From Pimelobacter simplex (lineage in GTDB: Bacteria; Actinomycetota; Actinomycetes; Propionibacteriales; Nocardioidaceae): a DNA stretch of 64,000 nucleotides. A program made the position numbers and the translations under genes. Position 1 is the first letter of the stretch, and each line of letters begins with the position of its first letter. Below the pieces are notes generated by a model. That model ran no database searches. It had not been told where the DNA came from and worked only from the letters and a program-made list of their open reading frames with translations. Shown piece by piece: positions 7,940 through 17,080 of this stretch. The stretch lies in NCBI RefSeq assembly GCF_024662235.1, contig NZ_CP096276.1, positions 4,154,001-4,218,000 of the forward strand, in the 5' to 3' direction.

Positions 7940-8763
7940 GCGGCGCCTCCCACCGACAGGACCTGACCGGCGGGGACGTCGGGCCACAGCCGGTCCCGGA
8001 AGCGGGCCCGGCCGTGCAGGGCGAGCCCCGAGGCGACGCCGGCGACGGCGATCGGGACGACCCACAGCCCGGAGGGCAGCGCGGGGTCCGCCGAGGCCAG
8101 GGTGAGCCCCAGGCAGTAGCCGGCCAGGGCGAGCTGCTGGAGCGTGGTGCGCATCCTGGCCGCCCGCCAGGCGTCCTGGAGGTAGAGGTGCGCCGCGTCG
8201 ACGGCCGGCTCGGGCCGGCGGGACACGGCGACCACGGAGCCGGCGACGGCGAGCGTCACCAGCACCATCACCGCACCGGCCACCACGAGGCCCCGCTCGC
8301 CCCAGCGCACGCCGAGGCCCGCCGCACCGGCGCCGAGGAGCGCCCAGACCGCGAACGCGGCCGGCGCCGTCGGCGGGAGGTAGTCGCCGACCCGCACCGC
8401 GCGCGGGCGCGCCACGCTCACCTGTCCGGGGCGGACCGGGAAGTCGCGGCCGGCCAGCAGCAGCCGACCGACGGCGGCGATCGGGACCACGACGGCGAAG
8501 AGGACGAGCGGGCTGGTCGCCCGGTCCGGGCCGAGCAGGAACACCGCGACGACGGCGAGCGCGGCGACCGCCAGCACCCACCGCTCGCGCCGGTGGGCCC
8601 GGTCCACCGCGGCCATCAGCTCGGGCGCGATCCACAGGTCGTTGTCCTGGGCGAACCGGTGCCCGGCCCTCGTCAGGCTGCGGCGCGTCGGCAGCGCGAG
8701 CCAGGCCGCGGCGACCAGACCGGCCACCACGAGGAAGCGCTCGAACCCGTCCACGAGGGACAT
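7936..8763 (-). CDS. Multi-pass membrane protein cotranscribed with GntR
   Basis: A 275-aa integral membrane protein with about seven hydrophobic segments (near 8-24, 62-78, 84-103, 136-152, 155-180, 210-226 and 232-250) and no recognised catalytic motif. Its partner is a YtrA-type GntR regulator. Related operons in other Gram-positives encode ABC or membrane proteins that respond to cell-envelope stress, but no ATPase is present here. The start codon lies at the edge of the putative operator, and no Shine-Dalgarno precedes it, so the mRNA may be leaderless. Confidence 0.72.
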   Translation of the reverse strand: MSLVDGFERFLVVAGLVAAAWLALPTRRSLTRAGHRFAQDNDLWIAPELMAAVDRAHRRERWVLAVAALAVVAVFLLGPDRATSPLVLFAVVVPIAAVGRLLLAGRDFPVRPGQVSVARPRAVRVGDYLPPTAPAAFAVWALLGAGAAGLGVRWGERGLVVAGAVMVLVTLAVAGSVVAVSRRPEPAVDAAHLYLQDAWRAARMRTTLQQLALAGYCLGLTLASADPALPSGLWVVPIAVAGVASGLALHGRARFRDRLWPDVPAGQVLSVGGAA

Positions 8764-8787
8764 GCTACATAACCAGACTCTGTAGCA
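8763..8787. promoter_or_regulatory. Candidate GntR operator overlapping the start of its operon
   Basis: TGCTACA and TGTAGCA form perfect 7-bp arms separated by 11 bp. The site begins at the first base of the start codon of the membrane-protein gene. Bound repressor would block a promoter at this point, and an autoregulatory loop is the simplest reading. Confidence 0.65.
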
Positions 8788-8794
8788 ACACCCG

Positions 8795-9685
8795 TCAGGA
8801 TCCCGCGAGCAGCTCCTCGAGCAGGTCGGCGACGACCCGCTGCTCCTGGGCGTAGGGGTGGTACTCCAGGGCCCGCTCGACCGGGACCAGTCCGGCGACC
8901 CACGGGTCGGCGGAGCAGATGTCGTGCCCCTCGGACGCCGTCCAGACGTCGACGTAGTCGATGCCGGCCTGGGTCGCGGCGTCCTGCTGGGCCTGGACGA
9001 CGCGCTCGATGAGGTCGCGGGCGAAGGGGTAGTCGCCCTTGGCCAGCGGGAGCAGGTCGCAGGTCCCGCTGGCGGGGAACATCTGGGGGTAGCCGACCAT
9101 CACGATCCGGGCCTTGGGCGCGCGCTCGCGGATCTTCTTCACGGCTTTGCCGAGGCGGCGGGCCAGCGTCGTGACCTGGGACCCGAGACCGTCGCGCGCC
9201 TGGTCGCCGAGCTCGGCGCAGGGTGCGCCCTGGCGGTCCTTGAGGGCGAGGCCGACGCAGGTGGTGACGAGGGTGCCGAACGCCTTGCCGTCGTTGCCGC
9301 CGATGCTGAGGGTGACCAGGTCGGTGTCGGCGGTGAGCGCGTCGAGCTGGGGCGGGACGGGCGCGCCGTTGGGCGGGGTCTGGGACGCGGTGAGGCTCTC
9401 GGACGTCGCCCCGCCGCAGCTCACGTCGGTCAGCTCGAGGCCGAGCCGGTCGGCGAGCAGGTGGGGGTAGTTGCCGGCCGTCTGCTCGCAGCCCTGGGCG
9501 CCGGTGGTGACGCCGAGGCGCGGGCCGGCGGTGTAGGAGTCGCCGAGCGCGACGTACCTGCCCCCCTCGGCGACGGCCTCGGTCGGGCTCGCGGTCGTCG
9601 GTCCCGGATCCGGGTCGCCGGTGCAGCCGGCGAGCAGGACGCTGCCGGCGACGACGACGAGCAGACCGCGGAAGGCGGGCTTCAT
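8795..9685 (-). CDS. SGNH/GDSL-family secreted lipoprotein hydrolase
   Basis: A 296-aa lipoprotein. A hydrophobic signal ends in a lipobox with Cys21 (LLAGC). SGNH blocks follow: GDSYTAG with nucleophile Ser50, GGATS, an IGGND block and a C-terminal EYHP with His276. These are the motifs of esterases and lipases acting on acyl esters outside the membrane. The start codon overlaps the stop of the upstream PucR-type regulator by four bases (ATGA), so the hydrolase and regulator are made together. Substrate is unknown; the divergent desaturase operon points to lipids, by inference. Confidence 0.88.
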   Translation of the reverse strand: MKPAFRGLLVVVAGSVLLAGCTGDPDPGPTTASPTEAVAEGGRYVALGDSYTAGPRLGVTTGAQGCEQTAGNYPHLLADRLGLELTDVSCGGATSESLTASQTPPNGAPVPPQLDALTADTDLVTLSIGGNDGKAFGTLVTTCVGLALKDRQGAPCAELGDQARDGLGSQVTTLARRLGKAVKKIRERAPKARIVMVGYPQMFPASGTCDLLPLAKGDYPFARDLIERVVQAQQDAATQAGIDYVDVWTASEGHDICSADPWVAGLVPVERALEYHPYAQEQRVVADLLEELLAGS

Positions 9686-10869
9686 GCCTGCATCTCCTCC
9701 ACCCCCAGGGCAATGGTCAGTGCCAGGACGCTATCGGGGTCCTCCAACCGGTCGCCGAACAGGTCGCGCAGCTGGTTCATCCGGTAGCGGATCGTCTGGG
9801 GGTGCACGAACAGCGCGGCCGCGACCTCGTCGCGCCGCCCCTGGTGGAGCAGCCAGGCGCGCAGGGTCTCGCGCAGCTTGGCCGCCGTCGCGGGGCGCAG
9901 CTCGTCGAGGGGGGCGAGGACGGCGCGGCGCAGGTCGCCGAGGGCGTCGGGGTCGGCGGTGAGCACGAGCCGGGGCAGGTGCGCCTCGGTGTCACCGGCC
10001 AGACCGAGCTGGTAGGCCCGCAGCGCCCGGTCGTACGACGCCCGTACGTCGAGCCAGGGCCGGGCCGGGCCGACCAGGCCGGCCCGGTCGCGCACCGCGC
10101 GCAGCAGCGGCGCCCGCCGCCGGCCGTGGGCGTCGGGCACCAGCAGCACCGCGGAGCCCTCGACCTCGGGGACGTCGGCGACCTGGAGGGTGCCGCGGCG
10201 TACGGACTGCATCAGCGAGCCGGTCTGGGAGTCGGGCACGATCACCGCGGTCAGCGTCGTCGGCACCGCCCACTCCGCGCGCTCGGCGGAGGCCAGCAGC
10301 GTCGGCTCGGGAGCACCGGTGAAGAGGTGCCGGGCCAGGCGCTCCAGCATCCGCTGCCGGATCCGGCCCTCGCTGGCGGACTCGTCGCGGTGCCCCGCCA
10401 CGGTGGCGCCGGAGAGCTCGTCGATGTAGTTGAAGACCAGCTCGGCGAACGAGGCCATCGTCGCGGGCTGGATGCCCTGGGCGACGGCCGCGGCGGACAG
10501 GTGCTGCCACGAGACCCGCGCCCCGATCCGGTACGCCGACAGCAGCGCGTCGATCGTGCGCCCGCTGCGGACCTCGCCCCGGCCGAGCTGGTAGGCGCCG
10601 TCGAGCGCCGAGGCCTGCGGCGCCAGCTCGTCGGGCCCGCGGCGGTCGCTGAGCAGCGAGAGGAAGCCGCCGAGGGCCACCTGGACCGCCGTCCGGATGA
10701 TCTCGCCCATCGGCCCGCCGAAGGCGTCCTCGTAGGCCGGCACCTCCTGGATGATCTGCTCGACGACGTCGTCGGCGACGGCCGGCAGCTCGGCCCGGAT
10801 CGCGGCCACCGTGGCCGGTGGCAGGAGCGCATCGCCGGTCCGTGACCGGCGCAGGGACCTTCGCGGCAT
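9682..10869 (-). CDS. PucR/CdaR-family transcriptional regulator
   Basis: A 395-aa regulator with an N-terminal helical sensor region, a middle GGDEF-like degenerate region and a C-terminal PucR helix-turn-helix near residues 335-380 (LRETLRAWLLHQGRRDEVAAAL followed by VHPQTIRYRMNQL). The ATG at 10869 is preceded by GGGAG about eight bases upstream. It is first in an operon with the SGNH lipoprotein and divergent from the ferredoxin reductase-desaturase operon. This arrangement suggests control of membrane fatty-acid desaturation; the inverted repeat between them is a candidate binding site. Confidence 0.88.
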   Translation of the reverse strand: MPRRSLRRSRTGDALLPPATVAAIRAELPAVADDVVEQIIQEVPAYEDAFGGPMGEIIRTAVQVALGGFLSLLSDRRGPDELAPQASALDGAYQLGRGEVRSGRTIDALLSAYRIGARVSWQHLSAAAVAQGIQPATMASFAELVFNYIDELSGATVAGHRDESASEGRIRQRMLERLARHLFTGAPEPTLLASAERAEWAVPTTLTAVIVPDSQTGSLMQSVRRGTLQVADVPEVEGSAVLLVPDAHGRRRAPLLRAVRDRAGLVGPARPWLDVRASYDRALRAYQLGLAGDTEAHLPRLVLTADPDALGDLRRAVLAPLDELRPATAAKLRETLRAWLLHQGRRDEVAAALFVHPQTIRYRMNQLRDLFGDRLEDPDSVLALTIALGVEEMQA

Positions 10870-10892
10870 GGAAGCGCTCCCTTTTTGTTCGT

Positions 10893-10921
10893 GGTGAATA
10901 AATCAGACCTGTCGATTCACC
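10893..10921. promoter_or_regulatory. Inverted repeat in the pucR/desaturase divergent promoter
   Basis: GGTGAAT and ATTCACC form perfect 7-bp arms with a 15-bp, AT-rich spacer, midway between the two divergent start codons. Dyad symmetry and location make it a candidate operator for the PucR-type regulator. No experimental site is known to me for comparison. Confidence 0.5.
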
Positions 10922-10967
10922 GGCTGAGGTCATGAGTTTAGCGTCATCCGCTGGGAGTCTTGGTGTT

Positions 10968-12125
10968 GTGAGTACGACGACCGCCGCACCTTCCGCGGCC
11001 CAGCGCCCCGCCTCGGGCCCGCGCCGGCTCCGCACCGGCCTGCGCAGCCTGCTCGACGCCGCCGTGACCCCGCTCAGCGTGGACGACCTGCTCGACCACT
11101 TCGCCCCCCTGCGCCCCGGAGCCGCTGTCGGCCTCCAGGGCCGGATCGTCTCGGTCGCCTCCGAGACCGAGGACGCCGCGACCATCGTGGTCAAGCCCGG
11201 CCGCGACTGGGACGGGCACATCCCCGGGCAGTACGTCCGCGTCGGTGTCGACGTCGACGGCGTCCGCCTGTGGCGCACCTACTCCCTGACCCACGGCCCG
11301 CGCCGCGACGGGCACATCTCGATCACTGTCAAGGCGATCCCCGGCGGTGCGGTCTCCCAGCACCTCGTGCGCACCGCGCGTCCGGGCCAGATGCTCCAGC
11401 TCGCCCAGGCCGAGGGCGACTTCGTGCTGACGCCGCCTCAGTCCGGGCAGCGCCAGAAGCTGCTCCTGGTCACCGCCGGCTCCGGCATCACCCCGGTGAT
11501 CGGGATGCTGCGCAACCTCTACTCGCGCAACGAGGCCGACGCCCGCGCGGCCTACGACATCGTGCTCGTGCACTCGGCAATGAAGCGCGACGAGGTCATC
11601 TTCGGCGCCGAGCTCCGCGCCCACGCCGACGCCGGCCGGCTCCGCCTCATCGAGCGGCACACCGACACCGACGGGCTGCTCACCACCGACGACCTCGAGA
11701 CCGAGGTCCCCGACCTGGCCGAGCGCACGGCGTACGCCTGCGGCCCGGCGGGTCTCCTCGACACGCTCGAGGCCTACTACGGCGAGCGCCGGCTGACCCT
11801 CCACACCGAGCGGTTCCGGCCCACCGTCGTCGACGTCGCCGCCGAGGGCGGCACGCTCACCTTCGCCGGCTCGTCCGCGGCGAACGTCGAGACCGACGGC
11901 TCCGTCCCGATCCTCGACGCCGCCGAGTCGGCCGGCGTCCTCATGCCCAGCGGCTGCCGGATGGGCATCTGCATGGGCTGCGTGCTCCCCATGAAGTCAG
12001 GCGCCGTGCGCGACCTGCGCAACGGCGAGCTCACCGTCGCGGTCCCGGGCGAGACCCACCCCGACGGCGTCAAGATCCAGACCTGCATCAGCGCCGCTGC
12101 CGGCGACTGCACCTTCGACCACTGA
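10968..12125 (+). CDS. Ferredoxin reductase with C-terminal 2Fe-2S domain, electron donor to the desaturase
   Basis: A flavoprotein reductase of 385 aa with three parts. The FAD domain contains the RTYSL motif near residue 100, the NAD(P)H domain has TAGSGITPVIG near residue 173, and the C-terminal plant-type ferredoxin has ligands CRMGICMGC plus a later TC. The order matches the Rv3230c-type reductase that feeds electrons to acyl-CoA desaturase DesA3 in mycobacteria. The GTG at 10968 gives the more typical N-terminus; an in-frame ATG at 10932 lies close to the presumed promoter. The desaturase gene follows nine bases later with a GAGGA ribosome site between. Confidence 0.9.
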   Translation: MSTTTAAPSAAQRPASGPRRLRTGLRSLLDAAVTPLSVDDLLDHFAPLRPGAAVGLQGRIVSVASETEDAATIVVKPGRDWDGHIPGQYVRVGVDVDGVRLWRTYSLTHGPRRDGHISITVKAIPGGAVSQHLVRTARPGQMLQLAQAEGDFVLTPPQSGQRQKLLLVTAGSGITPVIGMLRNLYSRNEADARAAYDIVLVHSAMKRDEVIFGAELRAHADAGRLRLIERHTDTDGLLTTDDLETEVPDLAERTAYACGPAGLLDTLEAYYGERRLTLHTERFRPTVVDVAAEGGTLTFAGSSAANVETDGSVPILDAAESAGVLMPSGCRMGICMGCVLPMKSGAVRDLRNGELTVAVPGETHPDGVKIQTCISAAAGDCTFDH

Positions 12126-12134
12126 GGACCCGTG

Positions 12135-13376
12135 ATGACCACGATCACCAACAAGGCCCAGAACCCCACCGCCCACCTCTCGCCCGAGGACATCGAGGCG
12201 CTCGGCGCCGAGCTCGACGCGATCCGCCAGTCCGTCCTGGACGCGCGCGGCGAGAAGGACGCGGCGTACATCCGCAAGATGGTCGACATCCAGCGCAAGC
12301 TCGAGCTCGCCTCGCGCGCCACCCTGCTCGTCAGCATCTTCCCGCCCGCGTGGGTGGCCGGCACCGTCGGCCTCTCGGTCGCCAAGATCCTCGAGAACAT
12401 GGAGATCGGCCACAACGTCATGCACGGCCAGTGGGACTGGATGCGTGACCCCAAGATCCACTCCACCACCTGGGAGTGGGACAACGCCTCGACCGCCGAC
12501 GGCTGGAAGCACTCGCACAACGAGGTGCACCACACCTACACGAACATCGTCGGCAAGGACAACGACCTCGGCTACGGCATCATGCGCGTCGACGAGGAGC
12601 AGCGCTGGTACCCGATGTACCTCGCCCAGCCGCTGTGGAACTTCATCAACGCCTGCTTCTTCGAGTACGGCATCGCGGCCTACGACCTCGAGCTCGGCAA
12701 GAACCTGTCCAAGCCCAAGGACAAGCGCCCCGAGTCGTTCAAGAAGGCCGCCAAGGCCACGCTGCGCAAGATCCGCAAGCAGGCCACCAAGGACTACGTC
12801 GTCAACCCCGCGCTGGCGCTGCCGACCGGCTCGTTCCTGCCCGCGCTCGCCGCGAACTTCACCGCCAACGTCGTGCGCAACCTGTGGTCGCACTCGGTCA
12901 TCATGTGCGGTCACTTCCCCGAGGGCGTCGAGACCTTCGAGCTCAAGTCGATCCCGGAGAAGGAGACCCGCGGCGAGTGGTACCTGCGCCAGATGCTGGG
13001 CTCCGCCAACATCTCCGGCTCCCCGCTGATGCACATCATGACCGGCAACCTGTCGCACCAGATCGAGCACCACCTCTTCCCCGACCTGCCGAGCAGCCGC
13101 TACGCCGAGGTGGCGCCCCAGGTCCGCGCGGTCTTCGAGAAGTACGGGCTCAACTACCACTCGGCGCCGCTCCCGCAGCAGGTCTACAGCGCCTGGCACC
13201 GCGTGGTCCGGCTCTCGCTCCCCAACGGCTGGCTGGCCACCACCAACGCCAAGAACCTGCCCACGCAGCTCAAGCTGCTCTACGCGCTCGCGACGGCCGA
13301 CCGTCGTACCCGCCGGGTGATCCAGCTGCGGCTCGAGCGCGAGGCCCGCAAGATCGAGGCGGCCAAGGCCGCCTGA
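12135..13376 (+). CDS. Membrane fatty acyl-CoA/acyl-lipid desaturase (DesA3-like)
   Basis: A 413-aa di-iron desaturase with the three His boxes HNVMH (93-97), HNEVHH (128-133) and QIEHH (near residue 310) and hydrophobic hairpins between them. It introduces a double bond into fatty acyl chains at the membrane using electrons from the upstream reductase. GAGGA at 12124-12128 is six bases from ATG 12135, which favours it over GTG 12132. The tail after residue 370 is a charged helix. The divergent PucR regulator and SGNH lipoprotein suggest a lipid-remodelling locus. Confidence 0.92.
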   Translation: MTTITNKAQNPTAHLSPEDIEALGAELDAIRQSVLDARGEKDAAYIRKMVDIQRKLELASRATLLVSIFPPAWVAGTVGLSVAKILENMEIGHNVMHGQWDWMRDPKIHSTTWEWDNASTADGWKHSHNEVHHTYTNIVGKDNDLGYGIMRVDEEQRWYPMYLAQPLWNFINACFFEYGIAAYDLELGKNLSKPKDKRPESFKKAAKATLRKIRKQATKDYVVNPALALPTGSFLPALAANFTANVVRNLWSHSVIMCGHFPEGVETFELKSIPEKETRGEWYLRQMLGSANISGSPLMHIMTGNLSHQIEHHLFPDLPSSRYAEVAPQVRAVFEKYGLNYHSAPLPQQVYSAWHRVVRLSLPNGWLATTNAKNLPTQLKLLYALATADRRTRRVIQLRLEREARKIEAAKAA

Positions 13377-13383
13377 GGCCCGG

Positions 13384-14067
13384 TCAGGCGTCGGCGACGT
13401 ACTTGTAGCCGACGCCGTAGACCGTGACGAGGTGCACCGGCTCGGCCGGGTCGCGCTCGAGCTTGCGGCGCAGGTTCATCACGTGCACGTCGACCGTGCG
13501 CTCGAGGGCGTCGTGGTCGAAGCCGAACGCGGCCTCGAGCAGGCGCTGTCGGCTGAACACCCGGGACGGCTGCTGGACCAGCGTGCGCAGGATCCGGAAC
13601 TCCGCCGGGGTGCACGCCACCGGCCTCCCGGCGAGGGTGACGAGGTGCTGGTCCTCGTCGAGCACCAGCGAGCCCGCCCGGAGCACCGCGGCGCCCGGCT
13701 CGGGCCGGGTCCGACGCAGCACGGCCTCGACCCGGGCCACCAGCTCGCGCGGGCTGAACGGCTTGGTCACGTAGTCGTCGGCACCGAGCCCGAGCCCACG
13801 CACGAGGTCGTCCTCGGTGGTGCGCGCGGTCAGGAAGATGACCGGCACCTCGCCCTCCGCGCGCAGCACGTGGCACACGTCGTGGCCGTCGAGGACCGGC
13901 ATCATGATGTCGAGGATCGCCAGGTCCGGCTCCCGGCGGCGGCACTCGGCCAGCGCGGCCTGCCCGTCGTGCGCCTCGACCACCTGGTGCCCGGCACGCT
14001 CGAGGTAGGTGCGCACCAGGGCGGCGAGCTTGCGGTCGTCGTCTGCCACCAGGATCCGCGCGCCCAC
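13384..14067 (-). CDS. OmpR/PhoB-family response regulator
   Basis: A 227-aa two-domain regulator. The receiver has the ADDD acid pocket near residues 8-11, phospho-acceptor Asp53 in ILDIMMP and Lys in YVTKPFS. The winged-helix effector ends in VDVHVMNLRRKLE and YGVGYKYV. The GTG at 14067 was chosen because it begins directly at the first receiver strand. The divergent neighbour is a lipoprotein and the probable partner kinase is the next minus-strand gene. The spaced repeats at 14093-14140 and 17081-17128 are probable binding sites. Confidence 0.92.
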   Translation of the reverse strand: MGARILVADDDRKLAALVRTYLERAGHQVVEAHDGQAALAECRRREPDLAILDIMMPVLDGHDVCHVLRAEGEVPVIFLTARTTEDDLVRGLGLGADDYVTKPFSPRELVARVEAVLRRTRPEPGAAVLRAGSLVLDEDQHLVTLAGRPVACTPAEFRILRTLVQQPSRVFSRQRLLEAAFGFDHDALERTVDVHVMNLRRKLERDPAEPVHLVTVYGVGYKYVADA

Positions 14068-14092
14068 CCGACGATCCTGGCAGCCGGATGCC

Positions 14093-14140
14093 AAGAACCT
14101 GTGAAGAACCGAGCACATCGGTTCTTGACGGCCTCTTCAC
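14093..14140. promoter_or_regulatory. Spaced repeats, probable response-regulator binding region 1
   Basis: AAGAACC occurs at 14093 and 14104, an 11-bp direct repeat. On the other face, TCTTGAC and TCTTCAC start at 14123 and 14134, again 11 bp apart. GTGAAGA (14101) and TCTTCAC (14134) are 33 bp apart start to start. Repeats in steps of 11 bp are the usual mode for OmpR-family dimers. The same layout recurs at 17081-17128. Confidence 0.7.
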
Positions 14141-14162
14141 GTCCCGGTGCGACGGTCGCCGC

Positions 14163-15188
14163 ATGCGAACCCCCCTCCTGCTGCCCACGCTCGCGCTCGC
14201 CGGCCTGGCGCTGACCGCCTGCACCGACGCGTCCACCCCGGCGCCGCCCGAAGCCACCGGCGCTCCCTCGTCGCAGGCTCCGGCCGCCGTGGGACCGCTC
14301 CAGGAGTACCTCGGCGTCGGCAACCGCGAAGCGGGTGGCGACGACGCCCTCGACCTGCGGATCGAGGAGGAGCTCGCCCGGTGCATGGCGGCCGAGGGCT
14401 TCGAGTACGTGCCGTACGTCGACACGAGCTTCGACGCGACGGTGACCGCCGACGGGCAGGTCCTGATGAAGCCCGCGGACTTCCCGGACCTGCCGCCCGA
14501 CGAGTTCGCCGCTCAGTTCGGCTACGGCATCAGCACCAAGGACCTCGGGGCCAAGCGCAGCGCGGCGCAGAAGAACCCGAACGACGCGATCGTCGCGCGG
14601 ATGAGCGTGGCCCAGCGGGTCGCCTACCACCAGGCGTTCTACGGCAAGCAGATCGCGCTCGACGAGCAGGGCTACCTGGCCGGGACGTCGATCTCGAACT
14701 CCGACTCGTCCTGCTCGGGCCGGGCCTACGCACTGGAGCCGACCGACAAGGAGCGCGCCCGGTCCGAGAAGCGGATCACCCGGGTGCAGGAGAGCTTCGC
14801 CAGCTTGCTGGACCGGGTCCGCGCGCTGCGCGAGCAGCAGGACCGCGACCCGCGGGTGAGCGCCGCGACCGCCACCTGGGGCACCTGCCTGGCCGCCGCC
14901 GGGCACCCCGGCTTCACCGCGCTCGACCAGCCCCGGGCGCACGTGCGCAAGCTCGCCGAGGGCGTGCTCGGGCCCGACCTGGACGGCACCGCCGACGCCG
15001 CGCGCCTCGCGGACCTGCGGGCGGTGGAGATCGCGCTGGCCGTCGCCGACACGACCTGCCTCGAGGCGTGGCGGATGACATACGACGTCGTGCAGCGCGA
15101 CCTCGAGGAGGCCTTCGTGCGGGAGAACCTCGCGGAGCTGGAGGCGTTCCGCTCGGCGATGGCCGCGGCGGTCGCGGATCAGGACTGA
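14163..15188 (+). CDS. Uncharacterised lipoprotein linked to a two-component system
   Basis: A 341-aa protein with a signal peptide ending in a lipobox (LALTAC, Cys20), a short Pro/Ala/Ser linker and a largely helical, acidic extracytoplasmic domain. Four further Cys residues (near 75, 180, 241 and 299) could form disulfides. I do not recognise a family. It is divergent from the response regulator, its promoter carries the repeats at 14093-14140, and it is convergent with the sensor kinase. It may be a sensory partner or a regulon member. Its 3' end overlaps the kinase 3' end by 10 bp. Confidence 0.75.
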   Translation: MRTPLLLPTLALAGLALTACTDASTPAPPEATGAPSSQAPAAVGPLQEYLGVGNREAGGDDALDLRIEEELARCMAAEGFEYVPYVDTSFDATVTADGQVLMKPADFPDLPPDEFAAQFGYGISTKDLGAKRSAAQKNPNDAIVARMSVAQRVAYHQAFYGKQIALDEQGYLAGTSISNSDSSCSGRAYALEPTDKERARSEKRITRVQESFASLLDRVRALREQQDRDPRVSAATATWGTCLAAAGHPGFTALDQPRAHVRKLAEGVLGPDLDGTADAARLADLRAVEIALAVADTTCLEAWRMTYDVVQRDLEEAFVRENLAELEAFRSAMAAAVADQD

Positions 15189-17028
15189 GGACCGGCGGGG
15201 AGCGAGACGGTGAAGACCGTCCCGCCGCCGGGCCGGCGGGCCGCCGCCACCGCGCCCTCGTGGGCGGCCACCAGCCGCTCGACGATCGCGAGGCCGAGCC
15301 CGCTGCCGCCCGTCTCCCGAGCACGCGAGGGGTCGGCGCGGAAGAACCGCTCGAAGACCCGCGGCAGGTGCTCCTCGGCGATGCCCTCGCCACGGTCCGC
15401 GACCTCGATCAGCACCCGCGCCGCGCCGTCGCCGGCGCCGCCGGTCGTCCGGACCGCGACGCTCACCACGGCTCCGTCCGGTGAGTGCCGCACGGCGTTG
15501 GACAGCAGGTTCGCCAGCACCTGGCGCATCCGCAGCGGGTCGTGCGGGGCGGACGCCGACGCGGCGCCGGTCCGCTCCAGGGTGATGCCGCGGGCCTCGG
15601 CCTGCCCGCGCATCGCCGCGAGCGCGGCCTCGACCGTGCCGACGACGTCCCCGGGCAGCCGGCGGACCTCCAGCCGTCCGGCGTCGGCCTGAGCGAGGAC
15701 GGCGAGGTCGTCGACGACGTGCTGGAGCAGGACCGCCTCCTCCAGCAGCGACTCGTTCCAGGCGTCGTCGCGCTCCAGGACCCCGTCGCGGCCCGCCTCG
15801 AGGTAGCCGCGCAGGTTCGACAGCGGGGTGCGCAGCTCGTGCGCGACGTCGCTGACCATCCGCCGGCGCTGCTCGTCGGAGACGGTCAGCGCCGCGGCCA
15901 TCTCGTTGAACGATCGGCCCAACCGGGCGACCTCGTCGTGCCCGGCGACCGGCACCCGGGTGGCGAGCTCGCCGGCCGCCATCTCCTGGGTCGCCGCGGT
16001 GAGCCGGCGTACCGGGCGCAGCACGCGGCGCGAGGCCAGCAGGCTGGCGACGACGGCCGCGGCGAGGATGACCACCAGCGCGACGACGATGCGCCCACCG
16101 CCGATCCGGCTGATCAGGCCGCGCTGCACCGCCCGGGTCTCGGTCACGTAGAGCACGGCGCTCGGCGCGACCAGCGGCCGCAGGTGCCGGGTCAGCGCCG
16201 AGGTCGCGCAGTCCTCCCACGCGCGGCGCTGCGCGGCGGTCAGGTCGGGCAGCTGGATCGTCACCAGGTCGGGCGGACCGTAGAGGCGCAGCACGTCGAC
16301 CGGGACGTCGCGGCGACGCAGGCAGCGGTACTCGTCGAGGGCCACGGCGTTCTGGAGGCGGGCGATGTCACCGACGGCTCCCGTCCCGGTGGCCGCGCGC
16401 GGCAGCGACCGGTCGGCGCAGTCGACGAGGACGACCAGCGTGCTCGGCAGCGCCCGCGTCCCGGCGCCGGCGGCGGACCGGCCCGAGCAGACGCCGACGG
16501 CCTGGTGGTCGCGGCGGACCGCGGCGCGCAGGCCCGCTCCGTCGGGGCGCGCCGCCAGCAGCGACGGCGGCAGCGCCAGGTCGTCGTACGCCGTGGGGGC
16601 TGGGCGACCGCCTCGGCCAGGATCGCGGCCATCGGGTCGAGCACGGCCGTCGGCTCGCCCGGGTCGGCGGCGCCGGCCGTCGGCTCGCCCGGGTCGGCGG
16701 CGCCGGCCGTCGTCCCCTCGTCGGAGCTGGCGCCGGAGCCGGAGCGGGCGAGCGGCGCGCGGTCGACGTCGGTGATCACGATCCGGCGCTCCGCCGAGGC
16801 GGCCAGCTCGGTCAGCAGTCCCCCCGCGTGCGACCAGCCGGCGCTGCCGCGGCCGTAGGCCTCCAGCCGCTGCACGATCTCCCGGTCGACGTGGGCGACG
16901 CGGACCTGCTCGCGCTCCGCGCTGAGCCGGGCGGCCTGGGTGGTGAGCAGCGCGGTCGCGACGCTGGCGACGGCGGCGACCAGCACCGAGGCGAGGATCG
17001 AGCGACCGAGCAGGCCCGGCGGGCTCAC
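15179..17028 (-). pseudogene. Sensor histidine kinase interrupted by a frameshift in a G5 tract
   Basis: Two frames together encode one kinase. The first covers residues from GTG 17028: a membrane helix, an extracytoplasmic region and a 10-residue tandem repeat. It loses sense after the G5 run at 16595-16599. The second frame resumes at AYDDLALP and continues to 15179. It encodes the rest of the sensor domain, a second membrane helix, HAMP, the H-box (VAHELRTP), N-box (LLSNAVRHS) and G-boxes (DRGEGI, GSGLGLAIV). Adding one base to the run would restore a single protein of about 616 aa. It is either a sequencing or assembly slip, a recent mutation, or a switchable tract. The in-frame ATG at 17088 was rejected because it lies in the regulator-binding repeat. 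It is the natural partner of the OmpR protein. Confidence 0.85.
16651..16710. repeat. Perfect 30-bp tandem duplication in the kinase sensor domain
   Basis: Positions 16651-16680 and 16681-16710 are identical. On the coding strand they give two copies of a 10-residue Gly-Ala-Ala-Asp-Pro-Gly-Glu-Pro-Thr-Ala unit in the extracytoplasmic linker. The duplication is about 50 bp from the frameshifted G tract. Confidence 0.95.
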
Positions 17029-17080
17029 GGCTCCAGGACCCCGCGCGTCGTCACCCGGGACATCCTGGCACCGGACTGCG

